Shown: positions 20,936-32,400, numbered from the stretch's first letter. The stretch: 64,000 nt of DNA from Castanea sativa (GCF_040712315.1 NC_134013.1:82900001-82964000); one strand, 5' to 3'. A program made the numbers and translations. Notes: generated by a model from the sequence alone, not told the origin.

Positions 20936-22843
20936 ATGTTGATCTTAGACTTGCTTCCAGGAGAATTGGAGGAACTATGGAATGTGTGGGGTATGATTAC
21001 GCTAGCCTTAGTGAGCTTTACTTTGCAAATTGTGCTCACTCTCTTTGGCAGCCGCAGAAGGTACATCCCTGGAATCCGAGTAAGATTTACAGTTTGGTTT
21101 GCCTACTTGTTGTCTGGTTCTGTAGTGAAAATTATTATGGGTAAGCTCACTACAATTGAAGTCAAAGACACTGAGAAACAAAATATCACTATAGAACTAA
21201 TGGCACTGTTGGCACCATTGCTCTTAGTCCAAATTGGAAACCCGGATACTATTACTGCCTACTCTATTGAAGATAATAGATTGGGGTTAAGGCAGTTACT
21301 TAGCCTCCTTTTCCAAGTGGGTATTGTAGTTTATATCCTCATTAGGTGCTGGACTAATTCTCCACTCTCATTTCTATACCTGCCAACGTTTTTGGCTGGA
21401 ATAATCAAGTATGGAGAGTCAGTTTGGGCTCTCAAGTCAGCACTATGGAACTCTGGTCTAACCACGGCTGATCTTGCCCAAGAAGAGAATGCTCTTTCTT
21501 TATTCAAAAAGCTATCTGAGGACATTCCCGGTCTAGAATTGATCTTAAAGGCCTATTACCGGTTTAATTGCTTGAAGCCTCACCTTGAGAACTGGCTTTA
21601 CCAGCCATTTTATGAATCTCTTTCATGGATGTCCATAGATGCATATTCAGCTGAGGATGTCTTCCGAATCACTGATTCTGAACTTGGCTTCATGTATGAC
21701 GCGCTCTATACAAAGGCTCCTATTATATATACTTGGATAGGTTGCATTCTCCGTATCTTAAGTTTATTTAGTTTAGCTTTCACATTATTTGGATTCACAA
21801 TCTTATTCAGAGAGGGCTTCATAAGTCATACAGATGCCGGGTTTACCTATTCAATGCTAATTGGAGCCATCATTTTAGAGGTTTATCAGATCATACTATT
21901 GCCTTTCTCAGATTGGGCGATAATTGAAATGATTAAGCACTATGACACGCCATTTGTGATGCCTTGCTTGCGAGTTCTAGCTCCACAGTCATACAAGTGG
22001 AAAAGATGGTCTAATTCACTTGCACAATTCAATTTTGTAGACTTCTGCCTCCGTGATGAGCAATTCAAGTTTGGTGGAATCCTCAAGTTTCATGGAATGG
22101 ACATGAAGATTAGAAAGAGCAATACTAAAACTCGAGTGGACTTCCCCAAAGAATTGAAAGAACTGATGGTCCAAGAGATGAAAGAGATTGATATAGAGAG
22201 AGGGTTAAAGCCCATCACTCAAAGAGGTCAATGGGCACTTCAAAGGTATGGATGCCTCAATCATGATTTCAAATGGAGTATCAAGAGAGATTTCGACAAG
22301 AGCATTACCATTTGGCACATTGCAACAGATATCTGCTATCGCTCAGATAATGCTCAATATGATACTACAAACACCCAAATTGAAATGTGCAGATTGCTGT
22401 CTAACTACATGATGTATCTTCTGGCAATACGCCCTCACATGTTATGCAGCACCACTGCAAAAATCATCTTCGAACATACTTCCACCAAACTCTCGACATT
22501 TTTAAGAGTAAGGCCATCAACAATAAAAGATGAATATGAAGCCTGCAGGATTTTGAGGACAGAAGAACTTCACAAGGAGTCAGAAGCCAATAGAAAGAAC
22601 GAAACTATGGTCACGTCAAAATGGCACGTTCTAAAGGATGCACAAAGATTAGCTACGAATTTGTTGGACAGGGAGAACAGATGGCTGATCATAAGTAGTG
22701 TGTGGATGGAGATGTTGTGTTATGCAGCGAGTAATTGCCCTGTTGATCACCATTCAGAACAACTTAGGCGAGGTGGGGGATTGATCACCCATGTCTGGCT
22801 TCTCTTAGCCCACAAGACAGATAAATTCAGTACAAGTGACTGA
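20936..22843 (+). CDS. DUF4220/DUF594 membrane protein, tandem copy 3
   Basis: A 635-residue paralogue of the genes at 3034 and 13842. Hydrophobic spans again occupy the first half (for example LALVSFTLQIVLTLFG, FQVGIVVYILIRCW, and MLIGAIILEVYQIILLPF near 310). GNPDTITAYSIEDN is at about 101-114 and RRGGGLITHVW at 611. The chain ends KTDKFSTSD where the others have KFYTSD. The frame is open upstream to a TTG at 20921, but the ATG at 20936 aligns with the start of copy 2 and sits 30 nt after the acceptor TTGCAG. One extra residue pair near 480 (SDNAQYDTTNTQ) distinguishes it from copy 2. There are no frame breaks, so it is probably expressed and functional. Role unknown; the membrane location is inferred. 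Confidence 0.93.
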   Translation: MLILDLLPGELEELWNVWGMITLALVSFTLQIVLTLFGSRRRYIPGIRVRFTVWFAYLLSGSVVKIIMGKLTTIEVKDTEKQNITIELMALLAPLLLVQIGNPDTITAYSIEDNRLGLRQLLSLLFQVGIVVYILIRCWTNSPLSFLYLPTFLAGIIKYGESVWALKSALWNSGLTTADLAQEENALSLFKKLSEDIPGLELILKAYYRFNCLKPHLENWLYQPFYESLSWMSIDAYSAEDVFRITDSELGFMYDALYTKAPIIYTWIGCILRILSLFSLAFTLFGFTILFREGFISHTDAGFTYSMLIGAIILEVYQIILLPFSDWAIIEMIKHYDTPFVMPCLRVLAPQSYKWKRWSNSLAQFNFVDFCLRDEQFKFGGILKFHGMDMKIRKSNTKTRVDFPKELKELMVQEMKEIDIERGLKPITQRGQWALQRYGCLNHDFKWSIKRDFDKSITIWHIATDICYRSDNAQYDTTNTQIEMCRLLSNYMMYLLAIRPHMLCSTTAKIIFEHTSTKLSTFLRVRPSTIKDEYEACRILRTEELHKESEANRKNETMVTSKWHVLKDAQRLATNLLDRENRWLIISSVWMEMLCYAASNCPVDHHSEQLRRGGGLITHVWLLLAHKTDKFSTSD

Positions 22844-23397
22844 TATATACCTTTCAATTCAGAGTATCAAAAAATTATTCCTTTCAATTAAAATTCAAGT
22901 TCTGTCAAGAGATATTTCTACAATAAATGCCTATCACTTGTTGGATTCTATAAGAGGTTTCCTTTGATGGTGGTGTTGGCTAGAGTCGTGTAATTTATGG
23001 ATGGTAATACACTGTTTTTATTTTAAGTGATTCTCCTAGATTTTTTTTTTTTTTTTTTTTTTTTGAGGAGTCTTGAAACAAAGGCTTACGAATAACATTG
23101 ATGAATTCATTGCCAACAAAATTTACTACAATGGCATTGAGTTATAAGGATTAATTGATGTTTTTTCTTTCGTACAGACTACAGACATCTTTAGGAAACC
23201 ATCAAAATGCCTAGCACACTTCTACTTTCATTCTGAACTATTTGTTGGAAGTTTTCCATAAGATCCGTATATATTTATAATAATAAAAAAAATTAAAATT
23301 AATAAATTATATTGATCCTAGTGAAGCTAAGTAGTGGATTATTTGTCACTTATTCCCAAATTAACACCATCACAATAATAATTTCCACAATCCAACG

Positions 23398-23399
<2 letters not shown>
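22844..23399. other. 3' flank of DUF4220 copy 3
   Basis: Presumed 3'UTR and intergenic DNA with a poly-T run at 23041-23064. No gene. Confidence 0.5.

Positions 23400-23468
<69 letters not shown>
23400..23468. repeat. (TA)n microsatellite, about 34 units
   Basis: Uninterrupted alternating T and A. It gives rise to an open frame of repeated Tyr-Ile on the minus strand, which is an artefact. Confidence 0.95.
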
Positions 23469-23470
<2 letters not shown>

Positions 23471-24033
23471 TTTTGGTGAAAGTGGAAAACTTTTGAAGAA
23501 TTCTTCACAAGAAAATTGTCTTTGAGGGTATCTAACCTTACAAGAAAATTTTCTACTATAGAAGATATAGTTGTTACAAATTTGTTTATACTTATATAAA
23601 CCTTTGTAGACTAGACGCAAATTGTAACAGTAACCCCAGCACACCACTCATTTGTGTTAGGTCCATAAACGTAGGTTGGAGAATTGTAACAAAAAGTTTG
23701 CATGTGCTTGAGAGTCTATTTGAAGTCCAAGGCTTAAGCCCAACCAGCTCAAAGCAAAAGGAAGTCATTGGAATCTAGACACTTAGGGCCCGTATGGTAA
23801 GGCCATTTGAAGACTCATTTTTGTGACTTAAATGCTAAAAACCTGGAGGCCCACTTTGGAATGAGTTGTTTGGTATGGGAACTCTTACCAGGATACTTAG
23901 ATTGCAATACTCAATATAGGTAGCTTAAAACATGTATTTAGAGAACCCATAAGTAAGTATATACAACACTTAAGTTATCGTTCTAAATAGCATAATTGTA
24001 AATATTGTGAAAATCATGAGACCCACACATAGG

Positions 24034-24380
24034 TAATGTTTGGATAAGGCTGAACGTGTCCACGTTTTGTTAAAATGCGTTTCAGCCTTTTTTTTTTTTT
24101 CCTGGACAGCACCTCTTGCACTATTCATTGTCCATGAATAGTGCAAGAGGCTTATGAACAGTGCATTCGCTGGCGTTTTACACCTTTCTGTTTTTTTTTT
24201 TTTAGCAGTGATTTTTTACTTTTCCGCACACCAATAGGTCCCGTGCACTGTTCACGGGACCCACAAACTTCACTTTTCAGCAATTTTTTCATTAAAAATT
24301 AGTCTCATGGTACTATTCACACATTTAAAAATTATTTTTTTACAATTTTTTCAGTTTTCAGTTGTATCCAAACGAATCCA
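24034..24380. mobile_element. hAT-like MITE with a perfect 17-bp internal hairpin
   Basis: Ends AATGTTTGGATAAGG and TATCCAAACGAATCC are inverted. The order of internal motifs matches the MITE at 16078 (CACTTTTCAGCAATTTTTTC, ACTATTCACACATTTAAAAA, TTCAGTTTTCAGTT). At 24112-24128 and 24134-24150 two 17-nt arms are perfectly complementary around a 5-nt loop. Confidence 0.7.
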
Positions 24381-24645
24381 TAGTCAATTGATTTGACAAA
24401 ACACAACTGTTTTTTTTTTTCTCTTTCTAGTTCACGCATTAGACAAGATTTCTTTATTAAATGCTCATTTCATATCCATACCAAATCAACATCTCACCGC
24501 TTTCTCTCAAATCCACTCTTGACTCTTCTTTCTCTCAAATCACCATTAATCTTTCAAATCTTCCTCTCAGCTTCCAACTACTACTCAATAGTCCTCATAA
24601 TATCCCATCTAACTCTCCCAATCTTCTAAATCATGGTAACAATTA

Positions 24646-25405
24646 TGTCACACCACGCCAATAAATGGATCATGACAGATTGTATCTGCAGACATCCAAA
24701 AGTTTATGATGTATTCACAACTGTCCGATTGTTCATGATAAAATATTTGTGATCAAATTAATCTCCATTTGATGATGTGGACGATCAGCAAATGAAATCA
24801 AACCACGTGGCAACGTCAAGTGAAGAAAGCCATATGGCAATGTTAGGAAAAAAGATCTATATGGAAAGTTCATATTAAATGAAATACTAAATTAAATTCA
24901 TAATTAATTCTTAATAAATGCTGACAGAAAATTTCAAATTAAATATTATTAAATTGCCTATAAATAGGGGCTTCTCTAATGAGAAAAAAGAGGAGAAACT
25001 TAGAGAGAAAAACCTTATTGACATTCTGCCAAAATTGAGTCATCTCTAAGTCCAAAAGAGCACCCTTGCTCCCTCAAAAATCAAGCTCATTCCTACATTT
25101 TCAAATCAAAGTAGGGATTTTACTTCAATTTAAATCGAGATCAAGCCAATGGCCCTCGCATCAAATCAAGTACGTTCAACTACTCATTCAACTTGGAGGC
25201 ATTAAGGCACAATTCAAGATCAAGCTTCACAGCCCCTTCAGAATGTAAAGTTTCTTGGAGATCAAATCAGAGGATTTTATTGTATTCTTTCATTTGTAAA
25301 GAGTCACACAAAGGATTGTACTCACACACATACAAATCAATACAAATTGATTATTTGATACTCTATTTCGTGACCATGTGATTTATCTTTTATGAAAATT
25401 GTATG
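24646..25405 (+). mobile_element. Probable solo LTR
   Basis: A promoter-like TATA box GCCTATAAATAGGGGC near 24957 is followed about 30 nt on by a GAGAAAAAAGAGGAG leader. A TTTGTAAAGAGTC-type segment and a tail ATTTCGTGACCATGTG near 25365-25380 complete the usual LTR order. The start TGTCACACCACGCC is the most likely left end; the right end is vague. No coding region or primer binding site is present. Confidence 0.4.
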
Positions 25406-25683
25406 TACAGTATCCCAAGTTAAATTATAGTTGATCATCTATAGGAATGATTCTATATATTTGGTATTCAAGAGGGACTTTTCTCTCTCTTCAATAAAAT
25501 AAATTATTTTATACTATTCATGTCCGTGCATTACACGCTTTTTCTATATAAAAGATACTCATACCAAACACTCAATTTTGTGTTTTTAATTTTAAAAGAA
25601 TATTACAAAAATATGTTACCAAACACATTTTTTTGCATTATGAGTACTCAAAATCCTCTTACCAAATGGGCCCTTAGGCCTAA

Positions 25684-26268
25684 TCAGTGACAGAACTCTT
25701 CAAGGGCAATGGGGGGCCATGCCCCCCCCCCCCCCCTTTCCCCTCTCAACCTTTGAAAAAATCTATATTAGTATGTATATTAATGAAATTTATATACTTG
25801 GCTCCCCTTTCCCAAAAAATTTAAAGAAAAAACTTTGGGCAAATCATAAATCCAGTATAAGCAAAAATAATAACAATAACAAATCAATTACAAATCCTAG
25901 CAAAAAAAAAATCACAAAAATCTAATAACATTTACCCAATTTTTCCTTCTCACTTGAGAACTCTATGCCCCACTCAAATGACTCTACTCTCGTAGCTATA
26001 GAGACAACTCCTATGTCACATATTGATCGCTCCATCCACACATTAGTTTAATCTTGAAAATATTAAGACGTGTCAATTGACTTACAAAACTCTTAATTAT
26101 AAAATCCTATTATTGATTTTAAAAAAATACAAATACAAATAATAATTAATAAATTAATGCTAATAATGCAACGTTGTCAACCTCTAGTAATGATATTTGA
26201 ATTTTTAAAAATTTTTGAACAAAAAACTTCAGCCCCCCTAAGTTTAAATTCTGGTTCCGCCTCTGGGC
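25684..26268. repeat. Dispersed repeat with poly-C tract, probably a decayed DNA transposon
   Basis: Starts around GTGACAGAACTCTTCAAGGG with a run of about 17 C (25722-25737) and ends CCCCCCTAAGTTTAAATTCT then GGTTCCGCCTCTG. GGGGGCC...GCCCCCC and TCCGCCTC-type ends are those of a common plant repeat that folds back on itself. It encodes nothing. Confidence 0.4.
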
Positions 26269-26701
26269 CAATAAGCTATCCAAACTCTAAAATTTGTAGC
26301 TCTACGCCTAGGGGCTTTGTGACCAAATTCTTTTTTCACCGTCAATCAAAGAAGATCTGAAGAACTAGTGATCAAGTTGAAGCTCCTGCATAGATGTGCT
26401 GCTATTCAAATCTTCAATAGGGTTCTTGAAGTCATAAATGGGTTGTTCGTGTCAATAGAGTCTACGTAGAATAATCCAACGAGGTTGGAGCTATAATTAG
26501 TCACATTAATAAGTATCTATTGGAGGTAGCTTTAGACTTATAAAGTTAATTTTACTATACAAATTAACTTCAATTCTACCAATGGATTTGTTTCCATAAG
26601 AGTTAGGCCGTAAACCCAAAGTGTTTTTCTAATTAGAGTTTTCACTTTATAACTGTATTAATGGTATTTTTATTTTACTTTCTGCACTTGTCTATTTAGC
26701 A
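26269..26701. other. Intergenic DNA left of the LTR element
   Basis: No gene or repeat boundary seen. Confidence 0.4.
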
Positions 26702-26706
26702 ATATT

Positions 26707-27648
26707 TGTAGACGACTAAATTTCTTAGTTCGAAATAAATCAAACAAGTAAAATAGTTTCACAAATACGAATTTGTATTGATAAATGTGTGGTACAATTC
26801 TCTGTAATTACAAAAGAGTGATCCTCTTATTCGATCTCCTTGAAAGATTTATTGATTGGAATTGTGGTAATGTGATTTTGATTTGAACATAAGATATTCT
26901 TCAATTTGGTTGAGGAATGGATCGAAGATCTTTGAAACGGAATTACAATGAATCTCTGGCTATGAGCTTGTTAGAAATTCTTTGTTCTTCATGTTCTTCG
27001 TGTGTTCTTCGTGTTTGAAGGTTTGTGGTGGAAGTTCTTCGGTGCTTTAGAGGCTTAATTCCGTAGAGCTTCGTTGATTTATGGTTTGTTGAGGTTTCTG
27101 GAGGCTTTTGAGCTTGATTCCAGTGAACTTTGAGATCTGGACGAGTAGTTTGGATGATTTTGCTTTGAATGTTGTCTGTATTCGAGATTGAAGTTCTTGA
27201 AATTCTTGAAGGCTTTGGAGTTTGATTCCGGCAGAGCTTCTGAATTTCTGAACTTAAGATATCTTCTTCCTTTTTTCTCTGTCTGTCCTTCTAAATGTCT
27301 TAGGAAGGCTTCTATTTATAGGAGTTTAGGGGTGGGTGAGTGATACGTGGCGGAGTCTGATTGGTGACACTTGTCACAGCCTGATTGGTCCGCTTATGTC
27401 ATCGCTTACACGTGCTGGATTGCTTATGTCATCGCTTACACGTGCAGGGCTGCTTGTGCCATCGCTTACGCATGCTGATGCAGTTTCATGCCATTATTTC
27501 AATGACACTTGGCAAATTTCTATTGGAATCTGAATAGTGATGGCAAAACCTAGCAGCAGTACGTGGCGCCTTGTAATTGGTTGTATTTTGTGGACTTGGT
27601 AGTATGATGTGTCAGCTTGTGATAGGTCAGAAATTTTCCCTCTCTACA
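26707..27648 (-). repeat. 3' LTR of the LARD-like element
   Basis: 942 bp, bounded by TGTA...TACA and preceded by the ATATT target copy. Nearly identical to 35446-36416 but 29 bp shorter in a TTCTTCGTG-rich stretch near 26990. On the minus strand it carries the TATA box CTATAAATAG near 27309-27318. Confidence 0.93.
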
Positions 27649-27662
27649 AATGCCCCCTCGAG
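27649..27662 (-). other. Polypurine tract of the LARD-like element
   Basis: On the minus strand, CTCGAGGGGGCATT directly precedes the TGTAGAGAGG start of the 3' LTR, the position where plus-strand DNA synthesis is primed. Confidence 0.75.
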
Positions 27663-27789
27663 GCTCATTCATGCACACAGTTTTGGAGTGTGGTGAATGA
27701 ATGAGTCTTGAAAGAAAATGGGTCTTTTTTTTTCTTTTTTACTTGACTCTTCTAGTGAAATAGTTGAAGGTGGTGGAGCTTTTAACAGG

Positions 27790-28450
27790 ATGAAGTAATT
27801 GCAGAAGAGTAGACCCACCCATATGAAAGGTTTTGATGAGACCGAGAAGGGGTCTGCCAGTATTTGAATATGCTCGTGTGACCGAGCTTTCTGAGCAAAT
27901 GTTAAGTCAAAGTAATTTCAGAAGAGTATTTTGGATCGGTGGCGATCACAGGGTGTTGAAGATGGAGGAGAGGTGAGGATGTTGGCTGGGTACAGCATGC
28001 AGAGCTCTAGAGCTAGCCTCTTATTTTTAAGGACTTCTGGTGAAGTTATATCTGAAGGGTATACTTCGGGTCACAGAGAGAACATGTGAGAGTGTGGTTG
28101 AATGCGAATCTGTTATTGCATCACTCAGGTTAAGTTGAGGTAATTTCAGAAGAGTATTTTGGGTTTGTTAATGTTGATGGTGAAGAAGATAGAAATGAAA
28201 ATGAAGTGAATGAGTGAAACATATGACACCATGGTACTGACCCTGCATGTTGGGGACTCTCTGGCATAGATGTCTCTGGTAAGTACATCTTCAGATGTGG
28301 GACTGGCTGCATGCTGAATGAAGTCTGACGGCAAGTCATTGAATGTGCTTGTGTGACTGGACCATACTAACGGACATTAAGTTGAAGTAATTTCAGAAGT
28401 ATATTTTCTGAAATTCTTCAAGCTGATCTTAAGTTGGAGTAATTCCAGAA
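27790..28450 (+). repeat. Recurring 30-bp motif inside the LARD-like element
   Basis: AAGTTGAAGTAATTTCAGAA and its continuation GAGTATTTTG recur, with variation, near 27793, 27906, 28131, 28378 and 28434. The DNA between is loosely alike (GTGTTGAAGATGG / GTTGATGGTGAAG). It looks like an old, diverged tandem array. Confidence 0.55.
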
Positions 28451-29660
28451 AGTGTGTTTTGTGGTACCAGCAATGATGACCTTTGGACCCCATGATGGCG
28501 GAAACATGGGATGAGGCTTTGGTGACCCTTCACCGACACCAAAGGCTAATTTCTGATGAGCTGGTACCTTGGAGGTCATCACAAGTGTTGGATGGGAAAC
28601 AATTTGTAGGATACCCCAACACGTTTTACAACCTTCAACTAATGCCACTTGTTGGAAAAGCACAAAAGATGAAAGATAGAGCTAACTTGTGATCCTGGTT
28701 TTAGAAACCAACCAGGTTGCTGTTTGTTCCGAATTGCTACTTCTAATGGGAGACCAAGCAGTTGGAGAGAGACTACGGAAGCCCTGATCTTAGGAATGGG
28801 TGTCTCTGCTGGACTTGGATTTTCTGGTCAACCAAACCCAAGAAAGCATGGAACAACGATGCAGACCGTGTTATGAGTAACTTTATGGACAAATGAGGTC
28901 GTTAAGTAGGGAAACAAAATTTGTTTGAATCCTAAAACAGCGATAATGTTGTGAGAAGGGTTTTTACTAAACCATGAGAGGGTTGATTTCAAGCTGATTA
29001 TGAAGCGATTTTGGTTGCTAGGTGTTGAGAATGATGAGGCCACAGTGAGAAATGGCCGTGAGAAGGAGGATTTGAAAATTTGAAAGAAGCAAATCTTCAT
29101 TTCATGATGTGTTTTTTTTTTTTTTCTTGATGGATTTAGCGGATCCGGCCCTTCTATTTATAGTGAAGAGATGAAGAATGGTAGCTGGGTGGTTTAAGAA
29201 TGGCGGATGAGACTTTTTGGTGAGAACGGTGGATGGGAACGGTAGGCGCCGAATGGGAATGTTAAGTTGGAGACTGGTAGGCACCGACGGAAATAATTGG
29301 CTGAAGTAGTGACCCAATGTAATTTCAATTTTGAGACATACTTGTGAGAGTTCGTCTGTTTTTGAAAGGGGAGCCTTGATCAAGTCTGGAGGATAATTTT
29401 GAGGGAATCCAGACCAAATGGATGGATCTCAAATTATGATCTTGAGAGCTTAAATTTTGGACACCGCTAGTACTTTGGAGAAGCGGGTGTAGTTTTTAAG
29501 TCCAAAACAAATACCTGGATTTCAAAAATCAAAACCTTTGCGAAAACCTGATAGGACAAGTTTTGCTTGAATATCTTGATCTTCGGTCAAAGTTTACACC
29601 AAAGCCAATAGTTGTAGACTCACACTATTTGAGCAATTTTAGATTCTCAAATGAATAAAT

Positions 29661-29900
29661 AGACCCCAAAATTGAAAAGTACGCGAAAAATTGAGCAAGA
29701 CAGGTCAATCTTAAAAATTTTGACTTTTGGTCAAAATTTGTGCAAAAGTCAATTTTTTTAGAAATTGGACTGTTGTGCAATTTTCGAGCCTCGGTTGAAG
29801 AAACAGACCCCAAAATTGGAAAGTACGCGAAAAATTGAGTGGGACAGGTCCGTTTTGAAAATTTTGACTTTTTGGTCAAAGTCCAAGTTAAATACTTAAT
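29661..29900. repeat. Two-copy 144-bp tandem repeat
   Basis: AGACCCCAAAATTG followed by AAAGTACGCGAAAAATTGAG starts at 29661 and again at 29805. Both copies run into ATTTTGACTTTT.GGTCAAA. It underlies minus-strand open frames that are not genes. Confidence 0.7.
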
Positions 29901-29929
29901 TTGCCAAAGTTTTTTTTTTTTTTTTTTTC

Positions 29930-30600
29930 TCAGGCGGTCCGGATCCGGGTCGGGTTTCTGGGTTGAACCGAGTCGAAGCGGGTCGAACCGGGCTGACGAG
30001 GATGACGTCATCAACCTGGGGCGCGAGTGATACATGGCGCGTGTGACGCGTGCCAGCGCATGTGGGGAGTTGATCCGGCGCGTGTAGACGAAGTCCGGCG
30101 CGTGTAGACAAAGTCCGGCGCGTGTAGGCGCGTGGAAGATGATGGCGGCGCGTGGGAGCACGTGTCACTTCGTCGGAGCTTCTGGCGGCGCGTGGAGGCG
30201 CGTGGCTCATCGGTCGAGCTTGAAATTTCTACATTTTGTAGTTATAAGGCCGTAGAAGACCCCTATATGGTCGGTTTTGTGAAATTGTGCACAGATTTGC
30301 ACAGTTTTGATGGACTAAACCGATGGTCAACGCGAGCTTGTGGCGGCGTGTGGTGGCGCGTGGCTCATCGTTTGGACCTAAAAATTTCAGGTTTTGTAGA
30401 TTGAAGGCCGATAGCTCTAATGGTGGTATCAGTTTTGTAAAATTGTTCTCAGATTTGCGCAGATTTGAATGAGAAACTCGCGGGTAGCTGAAAATTCTTG
30501 GCCGTGTGTGGCGGCGCGTGGCCGGGTATCTGGGCCTGAAATTTTCAGGTTTGGTGGATCGAAGGCTGTAGAAGATTCCTGTGAGGTCGGTTTTGTGAAA
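29930..30600. repeat. GC-rich block with 18-21 bp and about 155-bp repeats
   Basis: First comes a GC-rich run with TCCGGCGCGTGTAGAC repeated near 30072-30130. Then a unit of about 155 bp begins at about 30224, 30377 and 30538 (AAATTTC.A..TTTTGTAG, then GGTCGGTTTTGTGAAAT and CAGATTTGC.CAG). It stands out sharply from the AT-rich surroundings. Open frames across it on both strands are arginine-rich by-products of base composition. Confidence 0.65.
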
Positions 30601-31559
30601 TAATGTCTGGATTTTCACAAATTCGGATGAGAAAGTCGTGGGTCTTTGTTGGACTTATGGCCTTTTGGTCTAATTTTGTGGTGGCCGCCCTGGCAGGATG
30701 TAAAAATTCAGACTTGCATGTGACTTGCCATGAATTCAGACTTGCATTATCTTCTGTCTCTATGGCTGAAGATGCTCTTTCATTTCAAAATTCAGCGCAT
30801 ACTTCTCTGATTTTAAGTGCATTTGAGTTTGCAAAATCTGACTTTGAGTTCCAATTGTTTTCACATCTCTGAAATGTGAATGTAAAATTTTTTATTGGTC
30901 AGTTGGGTTTGCTGGCTTTCTTCATTTTTTTTTTGTCTGCTAGTTTAGCAGAAATTCTCTATATAAGATGTGAGGTTGGCTTCGTTCATTTGGCCATTCT
31001 TAGCCTTCAGTCTTCTTCTCCAGCTTTTAAGATTTTTTTTTTCTTTTTTTCTTTTGTCCTTTGTTTAGACATGTAATGAGATTTTCTTCTGACATTTTTT
31101 TTTTCATTGTTGCTTGTTTTTGTTTTGCAGCTCAGTTTCCTTGATCTTTGGGTTTTGACATCAAACTTCACGCTGACGTTCTCATAGAAGTGTTTGCCTT
31201 CATTTGGTCAAAATTTGTATTTCATTGATAGCAACATTGCAAGAACGTATGCCTTCATGTTGCTACATTTTTCTTGCATCAACAATCTTTTAGTGATATT
31301 TGTCTTTGCAACGACGTTTCTATGAGGATATTCAGCTAGGCAACGATGCTATCACCAGTACTCGTCTTTGAAGTCATACTAGCTCCGGTGTTAGTAATTA
31401 AGCTATACCAACACTTGTATTTGCAACACAGCTATATCAAGAATCTTTGCAACGTAGCTACATCAAGAGTCTTTACCATGAAGCCGTGCTAGCATTTGTC
31501 CTTGTACTGAAGCCATATCAACACTTGCTTTTACAATGAAGCTGCATCCATATTTTTCT

Positions 31560-32400
31560 TTGCATCGAAATCGTGTCACCACTATCTTTGTCATGAAGCG
31601 GTGCCAACACTTGCATTTTCTGTGAAGCATCACCATTAATTTGTCTACTGAAGCAATATTTGTACTTGCATCTTCTATGAAGTCGCAGCACCATTTGCCT
31701 TTGTAACGAAGATGCACTAGCACTCTTCTTTTGCCATAAAGTTGCCTTGACACTTTATTTGCATTGAAGCCATGCCGATATTTATCTTTGCCATGAAGCC
31801 ACAACAACACTTCCTTTGTACTGAAGCTGTGCCGACATCCATCTTTGCCATGAAGCAATGTCAACACTTCATTTGCATCGAAGCCGTGCCGATATTTATC
31901 GTTGACATGAAGCTACTTCAACAGTTCATCTGCACCGAAGCCATACCGACATTTATCTTTACCATGAAGCAACGTCAACACTTCCTTTGCATCAAAGCCG
32001 TGCCAACATTCATCTTTGCCATTAAGCTACGTCAACATTTCATTTGCATCGAAGCTGGGCCAACAGTTCATCTATATTGAAGTCGTGCCGACATCCATCT
32101 TTGTCATGCAGTCGTGTCAACACTCCATTTGCACAGAAGCCATGCCAGCATTCATCTTCGCCATGAAGCTACGTCAACATTTCATTTGCACAAAAGCCAT
32201 GCCAACATTCATCTTTGCCATGAAGCTACGTCAACACTTCATTTGCATCGAAGCTATGCCAATATTTATCTTTGCCATGAAACTACGTCAACACTTCATT
32301 TGCACAGAAGCCATGCCAACATTCATCTTTGCCATGAAGCTACGTCAACACTTCATTTGCATCGAAGCTACACTAATATTGGCTTTTGTAATGAAGCTTG
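31560..32400 (+). repeat. 57-bp tandem array
   Basis: At least eleven units, each of the form CATGAAGCTACGTCAACACT, then TCATTTGCATCGAAGC, then CATGCCAACATTCATCTTTGC. The units are irregular at the left and regular from about 31790. The period is a multiple of three, so frames stay open and give peptides with a 19-residue repeat. I do not regard these as genes, since the array lies antisense within the retroelement. Confidence 0.85.

Larger units (their letters stand above)
23787..25674. mobile_element. hAT-like element with nested insertions
   Basis: The left end AGGGCCCGTATGGTAAG is mirrored by CTTACCAAATGGGCCCTTA at the right, the usual form of plant hAT termini. Inside lie a separate MITE (24034-24380) and an LTR-like block (24646-25405), so the original element was probably only a few hundred bp. 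No transposase is encoded. A target duplication was not resolved. The pairing of the two ends is an inference from their complementarity. Confidence 0.5.

Noticed and set aside
23339..23647. Open frame with repeated Tyr-Ile
   Set aside because: Produced entirely by the (TA)n microsatellite.
28483..28692. Short + strand open frame in the LARD interior
   Set aside because: No domain, antisense to the element, and flanked by diverged repeats.
29625..30210. Minus-strand frames of 178 and 104 codons, arginine-rich
   Set aside because: They run through tandem repeats and a GC-rich island in the retroelement interior, show no domain, and overlap in different frames.
31560..32400. CRISPR-like array
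   Set aside because: Repeats are directly adjacent with no unique spacers, in a plant retroelement. It is an ordinary tandem array.
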